From: Acetobacter garciniae
GTDB lineage: Bacteria > Pseudomonadota > Alphaproteobacteria > Acetobacterales > Acetobacteraceae
Assembly: GCF_017377735.1 (NCBI RefSeq)
Contig: NZ_JAFVMH010000001.1
Coordinates: 1-64,000, forward strand
DNA: 64,000 nt
Reading direction: 5' to 3'
The notes beneath the pieces were generated by a model. It did no database searches. It had not been told where the DNA came from and worked only from the letters and a program-made list of their open reading frames with translations. The position numbers and the translations under genes are program-made. Shown one piece after another: positions 27,220 to 36,689 of this stretch. The stretch's first letter is position 1. Each line of letters opens with the position of its first letter.

Positions 27220-29442
27220 ATGACGTTTCGTTTGTTTCTGTTGACCGGTTCCGTTCTCGCACTGGATTGCGGCGTGGCCCACGCTGCTTCCGCTACTTCA
27301 TCCGCCGGACAGAATGCCCGCACCATCGCGGCCCCGAAAGCCGCGCCGGCGGGGCCAGCCACCCCCGCGCGGCCGGGTGTTGCCAACACCCGGCCCACAG
27401 CGCCCACGCCATCCACACTTGCAGCGCATGCCCCCGCCGTGCCGCCGTCCGGTGCCGCGGCGGCGCTGCCCGTGCTGTCGCGCAATACCGATGTGTCACC
27501 CGAGAGCATGACCGTAAGTGCCGCGCGCAGGCCGATCGGCGTGGATGAAATCGGCACGGCCATAACCGTCATCACCGAAGAACAGATCCAGACACAGCAG
27601 CGGCGCAGCTTTGCCGATATCCTGGCACGCCAGCCGGGGCTGAATGTCGTGCAGACCGGTGGTTTCGGGGGCACGACCTCCATTTTCATGCGCGGCAACA
27701 ATTCGAACGAAATCAAGGTCCGCCTTGACGGCATGGACATCAATGACGGCAGCCAGCCCAACGGCATGTTCGACGCCGCCCAGTTCGTGACCGATGGCGT
27801 CGGGCGGATGGAAATCCTGCGCGGCCCCCAAAGCGGGCTGTACGGGGCGGATGCGATGGCGGGCGTGATCGACATCACCACAGCACGGGGGCAGGGGCGG
27901 TTCACGCCTTTCGTGCGGATCGAAGGGGGATCTTACGGCACGTTCAACCAGGTTATCGGGGCGCGCGGCAGTGCGGGGCGGTTCCACTACAATGTCGAAC
28001 TCTCGCATTACCGGCTGGATGGTTTCCATGGCGTTCCGGCCTATATCGACCGCTATTTCGGCGCGACCCGCGCGCAGCGCCGCCAGGGCGATCGCAACGA
28101 CAACCGCTCGGCCAATATCCGCCTGGGCTACGACGTGACCGATCATTTCGACCTTGGCCTGACAACCCGGCTGGTCCAGAGCAATTACCATACCTACAAT
28201 GCCTATGACCTCATGGACGAGGTATACGGCATGGCCGGGACGGAAAGCGAAAAAACCACGCAGAACGAAGCCATTGTGCGCGGCACGGCGCATCTTTCCT
28301 CGTTCGGGGGCAGGTTCGACCAGGTTCTTGGCCTGGGCTACATGACCACGCGGCGTAGCTGGACCGAAGCCGGGACCGACGTGGATGGCGGTCCCCTGGC
28401 ATGGGACCCCACCTATTACCGTTCAAGCCGGATCAAGGTGGACTGGCACGGCACGGTGGATCTCAAGACCTACGGAACGCTTCTTGTGGGGGCCGAGCAT
28501 TTTCATGAATGGTTCAGTTCCAACCAGGGCGATACGTCGGGCACCGCAACCCCGTTCAGCACCAGTGTGGGCATGGATACAACGGCGGGGTACGGGCAGT
28601 ACCAGGGCAACTGGAACCATATCCTGTATGGAGCTGCCAATATCCGCTACGACGCCAATTCCCGCTACGGCAATTACCTGACATGGCGCGTGGCTCCTTC
28701 CATCCATGTGCCGGGCACGGGCACGGTAATCAAGGCCAGTGGCGGCACGGGGTTCCATGGCCCGTCGCTGTACCAGTTGTTCGGCAACCAGATCGGCCCC
28801 AGCTATGCCGAACTGGGCAACAGGGCCCTGCGGGCCGAACGCCTGATCGGCTATGACGTCGGGATCGAGCAGAAACTGGCTGCGGACCGCCTGCATTTTG
28901 GCGCAACATGGTATGAAAGCCATGAACGCAACCTGATCCAGTCCACCACCGCCTATGACGTGTCCAGCAGCGGCTATTATTACTCCACCTATTCCTACGC
29001 CAACGTGGCCCGCGCGCGCATGTACGGGGTGGAGGCGTTCCTAGACTGGAAGGCGCTCAAGACGCTGGATTTCAACCTCAACTACACCTGGACCCATGCG
29101 CGCGACGCCAGCACGGGGCAGATGTTGCAGCGTATTCCCCAGCACAAGTTCAACTTCAACACCACGTGGTCCCCGGTTCAGGATTTCACGCTTTCGGGCA
29201 ATATCCTGTATGTCAGTGGCTGGCGCGACACACCCGTCATTGCCGGGGCAAGCGGGTATTGCAGCACCTGCGCCAAGGGCCATGGCTACATGACGATCGA
29301 CCTTGCCGCCAATTACAAGATCAACCGCTATGTGAGCGTGTACGCCCGGGCGGACAACCTGCTCAACCGCCAGTATGAAAACCCGGTGGGCTACCTGCAG
29401 CCAGGCCGCGCGGGCTATGGCGGCGTAACGCTCAGCTACTGA
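27220..29442 (+). CDS. btuB: TonB-dependent cobalamin receptor
   Basis: A 740-residue outer-membrane receptor. MTFRLFLLTGSVLALDCGVA is the signal peptide, followed by about 60 Ala/Pro-rich residues. The plug begins at EIGTAITVITEEQIQTQQRR and has IFMRGNNSNEIKVRLDGMDI and MEILRGPQSGLYGADAMAGV. The barrel ends with the C-terminal strand GYGGVTLSY. Its riboswitch and the BtuFCD genes behind it identify cobalamin as ligand. The start is uncertain: ATG 27079, just after the riboswitch, is in frame and would add 47 residues, but ATG 27220 gives the proper signal peptide. The stop TGA shares its A with the next ATG. Confidence 0.9.
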   Translation: MTFRLFLLTGSVLALDCGVAHAASATSSAGQNARTIAAPKAAPAGPATPARPGVANTRPTAPTPSTLAAHAPAVPPSGAAAALPVLSRNTDVSPESMTVSAARRPIGVDEIGTAITVITEEQIQTQQRRSFADILARQPGLNVVQTGGFGGTTSIFMRGNNSNEIKVRLDGMDINDGSQPNGMFDAAQFVTDGVGRMEILRGPQSGLYGADAMAGVIDITTARGQGRFTPFVRIEGGSYGTFNQVIGARGSAGRFHYNVELSHYRLDGFHGVPAYIDRYFGATRAQRRQGDRNDNRSANIRLGYDVTDHFDLGLTTRLVQSNYHTYNAYDLMDEVYGMAGTESEKTTQNEAIVRGTAHLSSFGGRFDQVLGLGYMTTRRSWTEAGTDVDGGPLAWDPTYYRSSRIKVDWHGTVDLKTYGTLLVGAEHFHEWFSSNQGDTSGTATPFSTSVGMDTTAGYGQYQGNWNHILYGAANIRYDANSRYGNYLTWRVAPSIHVPGTGTVIKASGGTGFHGPSLYQLFGNQIGPSYAELGNRALRAERLIGYDVGIEQKLAADRLHFGATWYESHERNLIQSTTAYDVSSSGYYYSTYSYANVARARMYGVEAFLDWKALKTLDFNLNYTWTHARDASTGQMLQRIPQHKFNFNTTWSPVQDFTLSGNILYVSGWRDTPVIAGASGYCSTCAKGHGYMTIDLAANYKINRYVSVYARADNLLNRQYENPVGYLQPGRAGYGGVTLSY

Positions 29443-30707
29443 TGGTGTGCGGCCTGTCACCTCGCGCCGCGATAAGGGCGACAGGCCGCAGCCTTTCCGG
29501 GCCAGACGCGTCCAGGCCAGACGCGGCAAGTGGGCAGGCCCGGCCCGGTTCTGCCCGAGCCCTCCTTTCGCCCCCATCCGTTTGTGCTCGCGCTGTTCGG
29601 GCACCGGTCGCGCCAGGGCTTGGGCCATCGGGGCGGGGCGTTCTGGGCGGGCTTTGTGCCGTGGGGGGCGGGTTGCTGCTGGCCCTGCCATTGGCCCTGG
29701 GCGTGGCAGGCCATGCGCGGGCCAATGCGCAAGGCCTGCCTGTTCCGGCCCCCATGGTCGGGGCGGTGTCCGGACCCGGTGTCGCGCCTGTTCAGCCCCC
29801 TTCGGTTCAGGTGGTGCCCGGTTCCGGCGGGGCGGGGCAGGGTGCGGGCCGCCGCCGTGTTGCCTCCCTTAACCTGTGTACCGATCAACTGGTCCTGATG
29901 CTGGCCGATCGGGCCGATATTGTCGGGCTGAGCGCGCTGGCGCGGGACTGCACATTGTCTGTCCTGTGCGAACGGGCCCGCGCGGTGCCGGTGTTACCCA
30001 CCACCGCCGAGAGCGTTCTAGCCGCCCGGCCGGGCGTGGTACTTGCGGGCGATTTCACGGCCAGGCTTGCGGTCAGTGCGGCAAGGCAGGTCGGTGCGAA
30101 CGTGACGACCTTGCCGCCCGCATCCTCCCTGGCGGATGTCGGGCGCCAGATCATGCTGGTGGCGCGGGCTGTGGGCCACCCCGAACGGGGCCAGGCCCTG
30201 GCTGCGGCCTTTGCCGCGCGTCTGGCGGAACTGGCGCGGGCGCCCACGCCATCGGACCCGGTTGCCGTCATTTACGAAGCCAATGGGCTTGTCGTGCATA
30301 GGGGCAGCCTGCTGGATGACGTGCTCATGCGCGCAGGGCTGCGCAATTTCGCAACAGTCATGGCCCTGCCATCCGCCAGCGGGCGTGTGCCGCTGGAAGT
30401 GCTGCTGAACCACCGGCCGGAGCTGCTGGTGCGCAACCCGTCGGGGCCGGGTTATTCGCTGGCGCAGGGCATGCTGGAAAACCCCGTTCTGCTGGCCGCC
30501 TTCCCCCCGCCGCATGTGGTGGACGTGCCGCAAAAGCTCTGGCTGTGCGCCCTGCCACAGACGCTGGACGCGCTGGCCATCCTGCGCCATGCCCGCGATG
30601 CACTGACCGCCAGCGCCCAGCCCCCCATTGCTTCCCTCACTGCGCCTCCCATCGCGCCTCCCATCGCGCCCCCCACCGCTCCGACCCGGGAGATCACCGC
30701 ACCATGA
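29442..30707 (+). CDS. btuF: cobalamin ABC transporter substrate-binding protein
   Basis: A periplasmic binding protein of the BtuF/FhuD class (421 residues from ATG 29442). The conserved part starts at RRRVASLNLCTDQLVLMLAD and continues with GLSALARDC and a RNPSGPGYSLAQGMLENPVL segment near the end. The hydrophobic signal segment (LLLALPLALGVAGHARANA) lies about 75 residues in, so the real start may be internal, for example GTG 29661. ATG 29442 overlaps the btuB stop by one base, which supports coupling. The last 30 residues are Pro/Ala repeats. It should deliver cobalamin to the permease. Confidence 0.86.
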   Translation: MVCGLSPRAAIRATGRSLSGPDASRPDAASGQARPGSARALLSPPSVCARAVRAPVAPGLGPSGRGVLGGLCAVGGGLLLALPLALGVAGHARANAQGLPVPAPMVGAVSGPGVAPVQPPSVQVVPGSGGAGQGAGRRRVASLNLCTDQLVLMLADRADIVGLSALARDCTLSVLCERARAVPVLPTTAESVLAARPGVVLAGDFTARLAVSAARQVGANVTTLPPASSLADVGRQIMLVARAVGHPERGQALAAAFAARLAELARAPTPSDPVAVIYEANGLVVHRGSLLDDVLMRAGLRNFATVMALPSASGRVPLEVLLNHRPELLVRNPSGPGYSLAQGMLENPVLLAAFPPPHVVDVPQKLWLCALPQTLDALAILRHARDALTASAQPPIASLTAPPIAPPIAPPTAPTREITAP

Positions 30708-31726
30708 CGCGCGCATCTTTCAAACCCGTGCCACCCGCATTGCTCAATGGCGGCCTGGCCGTGGTGGTGGCGCTGCTGGCGGTGGCGTCGCTGCTATGGG
30801 GGGAAAGCACGCTCGATATTCCCGCGGCCCTGGCCGACTGGCTGGGTGGCAAGCCGAGTGTCGGGGCTATCGTGCTGGGCCAGCTTCGCCTGCCGCGCAC
30901 GGTGCTGGCCCTTATGGTGGGCGGCACGCTGGGGCTTTGCGGCGCCGTGCTGCAAGGTTACCTGCGCAACCCCCTGGCCGATCCCGGCCTGCTGGGCGTA
31001 TCCGGCGGTGCCGCCCTGGGTGCTGTCTGCGTGTTCTATACGGGACTGTTCCAGCTTGCGGCCCCGCTGCTGCCCCTTGGCGGGTTGGTGGGCGCGCTGG
31101 TGGCGGCCCTTGTCCTTGTCGTGCTGGTGGGGCGCGGCGGCCCGCTTGTGCTGCTGCTGGCCGGGGCGGCGTTAAGCAGTTTTGCCGCGGCGCTGACCGC
31201 ACTGGTGCTCAACCTGGTGCCCAGCCCCTATGCGATTTTTGAAATTTCGCACTGGCTGATGGGCTCGCTGACCGATCGCACCATGACCGATGCCGCCCTG
31301 GCCCTGCCCGGCGTGGGGGTGGGCATGGCGCTCATGTTCGGCACCGGCCGCGCGCTGGACGCGCTGACCATGGGGGAAGACGTTGCAACCAGCCTCGGCT
31401 TCAGGCTGGGCGGGGCTTCGGGCGTGCAGATGCGCGTGGTCCTTGGCACCTCCATTGCCGTGGGGTCGTGTGTTGCGGTTTCCGGGGCGATCGGGTTTGT
31501 GGGGCTGGTGGTGCCCCATCTGCTGCGGCCGCTGGCTGGGCACCGGCCATCGCGCCTGTTGCTGCCCGCCTGCCTTGGGGGGGCTGCCTTGTTGCTGGCG
31601 GCCGATCTGGGCGTGCGGCTGCTGGCCAGCCAGGCGGAACTGCATCTGGGCGTTGTCACGGCGCTGGTGGGTGCCCCGGTATTTTTCCACCGGGTTATCC
31701 TGTTCAGAAAACGGAACATGCTCTGA
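30704..31726 (+). CDS. btuC: cobalamin ABC transporter permease (FecCD/BtuC family)
   Basis: A 340-residue inner-membrane permease with about ten helices. LRLPRTVLALMVGGTLGLCG, AVLQGYLRNPLADPGLLGVS and GFVGLVVPHLLRPLAGHRPS are hallmarks of the FecCD/BtuC family; the last holds the coupling region that meets the ATPase. Its ATG overlaps the btuF stop by 4 bases and its stop overlaps the ATPase start by 1 base. Confidence 0.93.
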   Translation: MTRASFKPVPPALLNGGLAVVVALLAVASLLWGESTLDIPAALADWLGGKPSVGAIVLGQLRLPRTVLALMVGGTLGLCGAVLQGYLRNPLADPGLLGVSGGAALGAVCVFYTGLFQLAAPLLPLGGLVGALVAALVLVVLVGRGGPLVLLLAGAALSSFAAALTALVLNLVPSPYAIFEISHWLMGSLTDRTMTDAALALPGVGVGMALMFGTGRALDALTMGEDVATSLGFRLGGASGVQMRVVLGTSIAVGSCVAVSGAIGFVGLVVPHLLRPLAGHRPSRLLLPACLGGAALLLAADLGVRLLASQAELHLGVVTALVGAPVFFHRVILFRKRNML

Positions 31727-32499
31727 TGCTGATGGCGGACGATATTTCCTACGCGGTCGGTGGCACGCCCCTGCTCTCGCATGTAAGTGCGGCTTTTCCC
31801 GCAAGCCGGGTCACGGGCATTATCGGGCCCAATGGCGCAGGCAAAAGCACGTTGCTGCGTATTGCGGCAGGCCTGCTTGCACCGGGTGCCGGTCAGGTAT
31901 CGTGCATGGGGGAAGGGCTTGCCGGCATGACGCTGGCGCGGCGCGCGCGGCACCTGGCCTATATGCCCCAGGACATGCCGACCCTGCCCCCTATGCCCGT
32001 GCGCGAGGTGGCGTCATTGGGCAGGCTGCCCTACGGCGAAAGCCCGGCCCAAGCCCTGCACCACCTGGCGGTGACCCAGGCGCTGGACAAGGTCGGCCTG
32101 ACCGGGCTGGCCCACCGCCTGGCCAACCAGCTTTCAGGCGGGGAGCGCGCGCGGCTGATGCTGGCGCGTGCCCTGGCCATGCAAACCCCCATCCTGCTGG
32201 CAGACGAACCGGTGGCGGCACTGGACCCGGCCCATGCCCTGGCTGTCATGGGGGTGTTCGCGGGGCTTGCGGCCAGCGGGCGCTGCGTGGTGGTCGTGCT
32301 GCATGACCTGCTGCTGGCCACCCGCTTTTGCGACACGCTGATCATGATGAAGGACGGCCATATCCTGCACCAGCTTGCCCCCGCCCACCTGACGGATGCC
32401 ATGGTGCGGCAAACCTACGGCGTGACCTCCCGCCGGGTGGACGGCGCCTTCGTCCCGTGGGATCTGTGTACGACCGATCCGTCAGACCAGACCCGGTAA
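31726..32499 (+). CDS. btuD: cobalamin ABC transporter ATP-binding protein
   Basis: A 257-residue ATPase: Walker A GPNGAGKST, Q-loop MPQDMPTLPPMPVRE, signature LSGGERARLMLARAL, Walker B PILLADEPVAALD and switch His in VVVLHDLLLATRF. It powers the BtuC permease. ATG 31726 shares its A with the btuC stop. It is the last gene of the riboswitch-controlled operon. Confidence 0.93.
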   Translation: MLMADDISYAVGGTPLLSHVSAAFPASRVTGIIGPNGAGKSTLLRIAAGLLAPGAGQVSCMGEGLAGMTLARRARHLAYMPQDMPTLPPMPVREVASLGRLPYGESPAQALHHLAVTQALDKVGLTGLAHRLANQLSGGERARLMLARALAMQTPILLADEPVAALDPAHALAVMGVFAGLAASGRCVVVVLHDLLLATRFCDTLIMMKDGHILHQLAPAHLTDAMVRQTYGVTSRRVDGAFVPWDLCTTDPSDQTR

Positions 32500-32537
32500 A
32501 AGCCGCGGATTTTTCTATTTGGAAAATTGATTTATTT

Positions 32538-33068
32538 TTAAATGTCTTTCCATATTATATGGAATCCGCCCTGGAACGAGATATGCTCGTCCCGGTCCTC
32601 GATCCAGTGGCGGAAAGACAATGTGGAGAAAAAATCAGGAGCGGATAGGCCGAAATCTGTGTGAAGAGATCGTTCCTGTCGCTCCGTCTTTTCGATATAA
32701 TTTTCAGTGTTTATATTTCTGTAAAGCAATTTTTGCCATGTGCAGTCCGAAAAGCAAATTCCAACTTCCGACCCCAGCATATTAGGATAAGTCATGAGGC
32801 TGTAAACGCGATTCAAGGAATTATATTTATGAAAAATTCTTGATATAGTCATCATTTTTGAAACCATGCGTTCCGCGCAAAAATACAGTGCTGCGCGATT
32901 GGCGTATGTGCAGTCAAGCCCGGGTAATCCGAGGGGAATTTTCCAGGCCACGTACTCCTTGAACGGTCTGGTACCGACGGTGTGTTGCAAATGATCATTT
33001 CGGGTGGACCAGTCCCAAATTCGGTTGGCCACATCGCAACTGAAACTTTCACGTCCCAAATCTGTCAT
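32538..33068 (-). CDS. orphan hypothetical protein in AT-rich patch
   Basis: A 176-residue protein that I do not recognise. It starts MTDLGRESFSCDVANRIWDW and is rich in Trp, Tyr, Phe and Cys; Trp and Cys recur throughout. There is no signal peptide or membrane segment. AAAGG lies 6 bases before ATG 33068. The 3' half of the gene (32510-32880) is far more AT-rich than the flanking genes, which suggests recent gain. It sits alone between two operons. Some of its length could be spurious, so the call is moderate. Confidence 0.5.
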   Translation of the reverse strand: MTDLGRESFSCDVANRIWDWSTRNDHLQHTVGTRPFKEYVAWKIPLGLPGLDCTYANRAALYFCAERMVSKMMTISRIFHKYNSLNRVYSLMTYPNMLGSEVGICFSDCTWQKLLYRNINTENYIEKTERQERSLHTDFGLSAPDFFSTLSFRHWIEDRDEHISFQGGFHIIWKDI

Positions 33069-33132
33069 GGCAACCTTTGCTCACCCGAAAGACCGGCCAG
33101 GGAGCCGGCGTGATAGGACCAGGAACCGGCTT

Positions 33133-35499
33133 CTAGCGTTCGGCCTGTTCGACAAGCTGGGCCACGCCGGGGACGATGCGCTGGATCAGGTCGCCGGGTG
33201 GTTGCGTCGCGTTGGTCACGACATGGATGCTGGCCGAGGCCGCGATTTCGGCCCGCGCATGGTCCAGCGTTTCGCGCGCATTTTCGCGCCAGCCGGGCGT
33301 GCGCTCCACACCCAGTGCGGCAAGCCCCGCGCGCGCCAGTGCCGCCAGTTCGGCGGAGGCGGGTATGGCTTCGGCCAGGGCGGGGTTATGGGCGGCATCG
33401 CGCATGAAGGCGGCATCGTTATTGGCCCACAGGGTCAGGGAGCGTTCCAGGTCGGGCTTGAGTTCCATCATGCCCTGGGTATAGGCGGCGGCCTCCGCAT
33501 TGAACGCATCGGCGGTGAAGCTGTCGGGGCTGGCGATATCGGCCGGTGTTCCCAATGCCTGGAGCATCGCCTGCTGCTTGTGCCGGATCTGCAGGAACTC
33601 GTGGTTATGCGCATAGTTCCTGACGGGGGAAACCACATCGAACAGTACGGCGGCGGCCTCCGTCTGGCCGGGGGCCAGGCGGGCCAGCATGCGCGCCGGG
33701 CCCGATGCCGCGTGCAGGCCCAGCACGTCCAGTTCGTCGCGCAGGATGGCAAGCCGGGGGGCGAGTGTCGCACTCTCGCACCGCGCGGGGGCCGACCAGA
33801 ACCGTTCGGCCAGGGCGGCGGCACGGGGCCACAGCCGCGCATCAAGCATGTCTTCGGACACCACTTCGGCCCACAGGGCGGTTTCGGCCCCCAGGACATG
33901 GCTTTTCTGCTCGTCCGACAGGGGGGACACGGGGGCATCGTCTGCCTTGTCCGGCGGCGGGGCGGCGATGGTGCCACCCGGCCCCGTGGTCTGGGCGGCG
34001 GCCTGGGCTTCGGATGCGTCCTTGCGGGTGTCGAACGGATCGGTGTCGTAATAGGCTTGCGCGGGCAGAAGCCGGTCCAGGTAATACGGGCCCGACACCA
34101 CGGTGGGGTGGCCCTGCTGCGTGGCCTGGGCGGTATGGGCGGGGCCGCGCCAGCTTTCTATAATGGTGTCGGGCGGGGTGTCGGCCGCCAGTACTTCATC
34201 CCACCCCATCACGGTCTTGCCGTGGGCGTGCAGGAAGCGGGCCACCTGGCGGGTAAAGGCGGCTTGCAGGTCGGCGGGTGTCGCCAAGGCGTGGCTTTTC
34301 ATATAGGCCACGATGGCAGGGGCCTGCAGCCACTGGCGGGCCACGACCTCATCCCCCCCGATATGAAAGACCGGGTCGGGGAACAGGGCGGCCATTTCCG
34401 TATAAAGCGCGTTCACGAAAGCCAGTGTCTCGGGCTTGGTGGGGTCCAGTGCCGCGCGGTTGATCTCCGCCCGGTCGGTCGTGTTCAGGGGCAGGATGGC
34501 GGCGTAGCGCGGATAGGCCTGCAAAAGCGCGAATGTATGGCCCGGCGTGTCGAATTCCGGCACGATGCGAATACCCCGTAAAGCGGCCTGCGCTACAAGG
34601 TCGCGGATCTGGTCCTGGGTATAGAATTGGCCGTGGCTGCCGATATCCTGCAACAGCGGGTAGCGCCTGCTTTGCACGCGAAAGGCCGCGCCATCTGAAA
34701 AATGAATGTGCAGAACATCAAGCTTGACCAGTTCCATGGCGTCGAGCTGGCGCAGGAGGGCGGGCATGCTCATGAAATGGCGGCTGACATCGAGCATCAG
34801 CCCGCGCCATGCAAAGCGGGGTGCGTCCTCGACGCTGGCCTGTGCCATGATCGGCCCGTCACTTCCCTGCCGGACAAGCTGCAAGACGGTTACAAGCCCC
34901 CGCAGAACGCCTACGGGTTCCTGCGCATTCAGCGTAATACCATCGGGTGCTACGCGCAGTTTGTAGCCTTCGCGCATGGCGGGGCTGGGGAAGGGCGCGT
35001 TTTTTTCGTAACCGATATGCAGCGTAAAGCCGGGTGTATCCCTGGCGGCCTGGGTGAATGTCAGCGGGCGGCCGGCCAGTGTCTCCAGCCTGTGTTCAAA
35101 CCGCGCAACCGCCTGGGCCAGTGCAGGGGTCTGCGGGCTGAGCCAGTCGATGGCGATGTTGTCGGCCAAGGTGAAGGACGCGCCATCCGCATGCAGGACA
35201 GCGGGGGCGGGCAGGGGGGATGGTTGCGTAAAAGAATTGATAAGGAAAGCAGTTTTGGGCGCGTCCGTATTTTCGGGCGTAGGGGCCGTGCTCTGGGCGT
35301 GTGCCTGTGTGCCAGCCCCCGCCACAAGCAACGCCGTCATGAGCAGCGCCCGCCAGCAGCCCCGCAGCCCCGGTCGCGTGGGGCAGGGCAAATCCCGCCG
35401 GGCTTGCCCCGAACGGTGCTGCCCCCGCGCGCGGGATGCGGGCCCGGGGGGCGGCAAGGGCGTGCAGGCGGCATGCGGTGGGGCAGGGGATCGGGTCAT
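33133..35499 (-). CDS. beta-N-acetylhexosaminidase, GH20
   Basis: A 788-residue GH20 enzyme that removes terminal GlcNAc or GalNAc. An N-terminal basic leader is followed by a signal segment (LLMTALLVAGAGTQAHA). The GH20b domain (ITLNAQEPVGVLRGLVTVLQ) precedes the catalytic barrel: WRGLMLDVSRHFM, VKLDVLHIHFSD, VPEFDTPGHTFAL and HIGGDEVVARQW, whose Asp-Glu pair is the catalytic couple. Export is expected to the periplasm. The ATG at 35499 overlaps the kinase stop by 4 bases, so it belongs to the amino-sugar salvage operon. Confidence 0.93.
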   Translation of the reverse strand: MTRSPAPPHAACTPLPPPGPASRARGQHRSGQARRDLPCPTRPGLRGCWRALLMTALLVAGAGTQAHAQSTAPTPENTDAPKTAFLINSFTQPSPLPAPAVLHADGASFTLADNIAIDWLSPQTPALAQAVARFEHRLETLAGRPLTFTQAARDTPGFTLHIGYEKNAPFPSPAMREGYKLRVAPDGITLNAQEPVGVLRGLVTVLQLVRQGSDGPIMAQASVEDAPRFAWRGLMLDVSRHFMSMPALLRQLDAMELVKLDVLHIHFSDGAAFRVQSRRYPLLQDIGSHGQFYTQDQIRDLVAQAALRGIRIVPEFDTPGHTFALLQAYPRYAAILPLNTTDRAEINRAALDPTKPETLAFVNALYTEMAALFPDPVFHIGGDEVVARQWLQAPAIVAYMKSHALATPADLQAAFTRQVARFLHAHGKTVMGWDEVLAADTPPDTIIESWRGPAHTAQATQQGHPTVVSGPYYLDRLLPAQAYYDTDPFDTRKDASEAQAAAQTTGPGGTIAAPPPDKADDAPVSPLSDEQKSHVLGAETALWAEVVSEDMLDARLWPRAAALAERFWSAPARCESATLAPRLAILRDELDVLGLHAASGPARMLARLAPGQTEAAAVLFDVVSPVRNYAHNHEFLQIRHKQQAMLQALGTPADIASPDSFTADAFNAEAAAYTQGMMELKPDLERSLTLWANNDAAFMRDAAHNPALAEAIPASAELAALARAGLAALGVERTPGWRENARETLDHARAEIAASASIHVVTNATQPPGDLIQRIVPGVAQLVEQAER

Positions 35500-36689
35500 G
35501 CGTTGGTTTGTCCATCTGCGGGGAAAATACGCGCCAGCGCGTTGCCAAGCCGGGCCCGGCAGGTTTCGTCCCATGCCCAGCCTGCCAGTTCGGCCGAACG
35601 CAGGGCGGCCCCTCCCAGCGGGGGCAGGGCGGGGGGAAGGGGGGCCGCACCCAAATGCTCGGCTACGGTGTGGCGCACGGTCAGGCTGTTCATCACGCTG
35701 CCCCCATAACTCCACACAACGGGTGTATGTTCCGGCATATGTCCGGTGGTGGGGGTGACACGGCTTGCCGCCAGCCGGGCCTGCCGGGCCAGGTGGGTGC
35801 CCGCGCGTTGCAGCAGGGCGGTGGCCTGCATGTCGCCCGCATGGGCCAGATCGTCCACCACATGGGCCAGTGCCGCCATGGCCGAACGGGGGTGCGCACG
35901 GGTCCGCACCCATTCGCGCAGCGCGTCAGCCGCGTTATCGCCCGTTGCAGGCAGGCCCAGCCGGTGCAAAAGGGCGGTGGCGAACGCAGCTTCGCGGCGT
36001 GCGGCCCCGTCGAGAAAACGCGTGACATGCCCAAGGGCCTTGCGGCCGATCCAGTATCCGCCCCCTTCATCGCCCAGCAGCCAGCCCCACCCGCCGACAC
36101 GGGCAATCTGCCCCCCGGCCCCGCGCGCCATGGCCACAGACCCCGTGCCCGCCAGCACGAAAACCCCCGCCCCGCCACCGAACGCGGCGCGATGCGCGGT
36201 TTCCACATCGTTTTCCAGCCACAACCGGATAGCCCCGCCCACGGGTGCTGCAAGACCCGCGCGGGCGACCTGTTCCTGCTCGGCGGAGGATGGGCGTGCC
36301 GCGTCATAGCCAGCCATGCCCAGTGTCGCGGCTTGCAGGGCAGGGTGGCGCATGCGGTGCAGCAGGTCGTGCAGGTTCTGCGCCCATTCCGGTCGGTCGA
36401 ACGGGTTGCAGCCCGGCCCGCTGGCATGGGCCAGCACGCCGGCATCGCGCGTCAGCAGCACGGCGCGCGTATGGGTGCCCCCGCCATCGATGGCCAGAAT
36501 GGTGTCGGGAACGGTGCTATCGGGGGTGCCACTGGTGACGTCACTGGGGGCGCCATTCGGGGTGCTGGTCGCCGCACCCGTGCTGGAACTGGCTTTGGTG
36601 CCCATGTCCACGCCCGGGCCGGCGTTAATGGCGCTACCGGTGCCCGATGCGTGGCCCGGGCCAGTGGGGTCGGTGGGGCTGGCGGTCAT
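35496..36689 (-). CDS. BadF/BadG-type N-acetylhexosamine kinase
   Basis: A 397-residue ASKHA-fold kinase. ILAIDGGGTHTRAVLLTRDA is the first phosphate-binding loop; GVFVLAGTGSVAMARG and WGWLLGDEGGGYWIGRKAL are family hallmarks of the GlcNAc/MurNAc kinases in this group. It likely phosphorylates GlcNAc or MurNAc at C6. Position beside murQ favours MurNAc, as with MurK of Clostridium, which handles both. The first 60 residues are a Gly/Ser/Thr-rich low-complexity stretch. Both ends overlap neighbours by 4 bases. Confidence 0.88.
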   Translation of the reverse strand: MTASPTDPTGPGHASGTGSAINAGPGVDMGTKASSSTGAATSTPNGAPSDVTSGTPDSTVPDTILAIDGGGTHTRAVLLTRDAGVLAHASGPGCNPFDRPEWAQNLHDLLHRMRHPALQAATLGMAGYDAARPSSAEQEQVARAGLAAPVGGAIRLWLENDVETAHRAAFGGGAGVFVLAGTGSVAMARGAGGQIARVGGWGWLLGDEGGGYWIGRKALGHVTRFLDGAARREAAFATALLHRLGLPATGDNAADALREWVRTRAHPRSAMAALAHVVDDLAHAGDMQATALLQRAGTHLARQARLAASRVTPTTGHMPEHTPVVWSYGGSVMNSLTVRHTVAEHLGAAPLPPALPPLGGAALRSAELAGWAWDETCRARLGNALARIFPADGQTNA

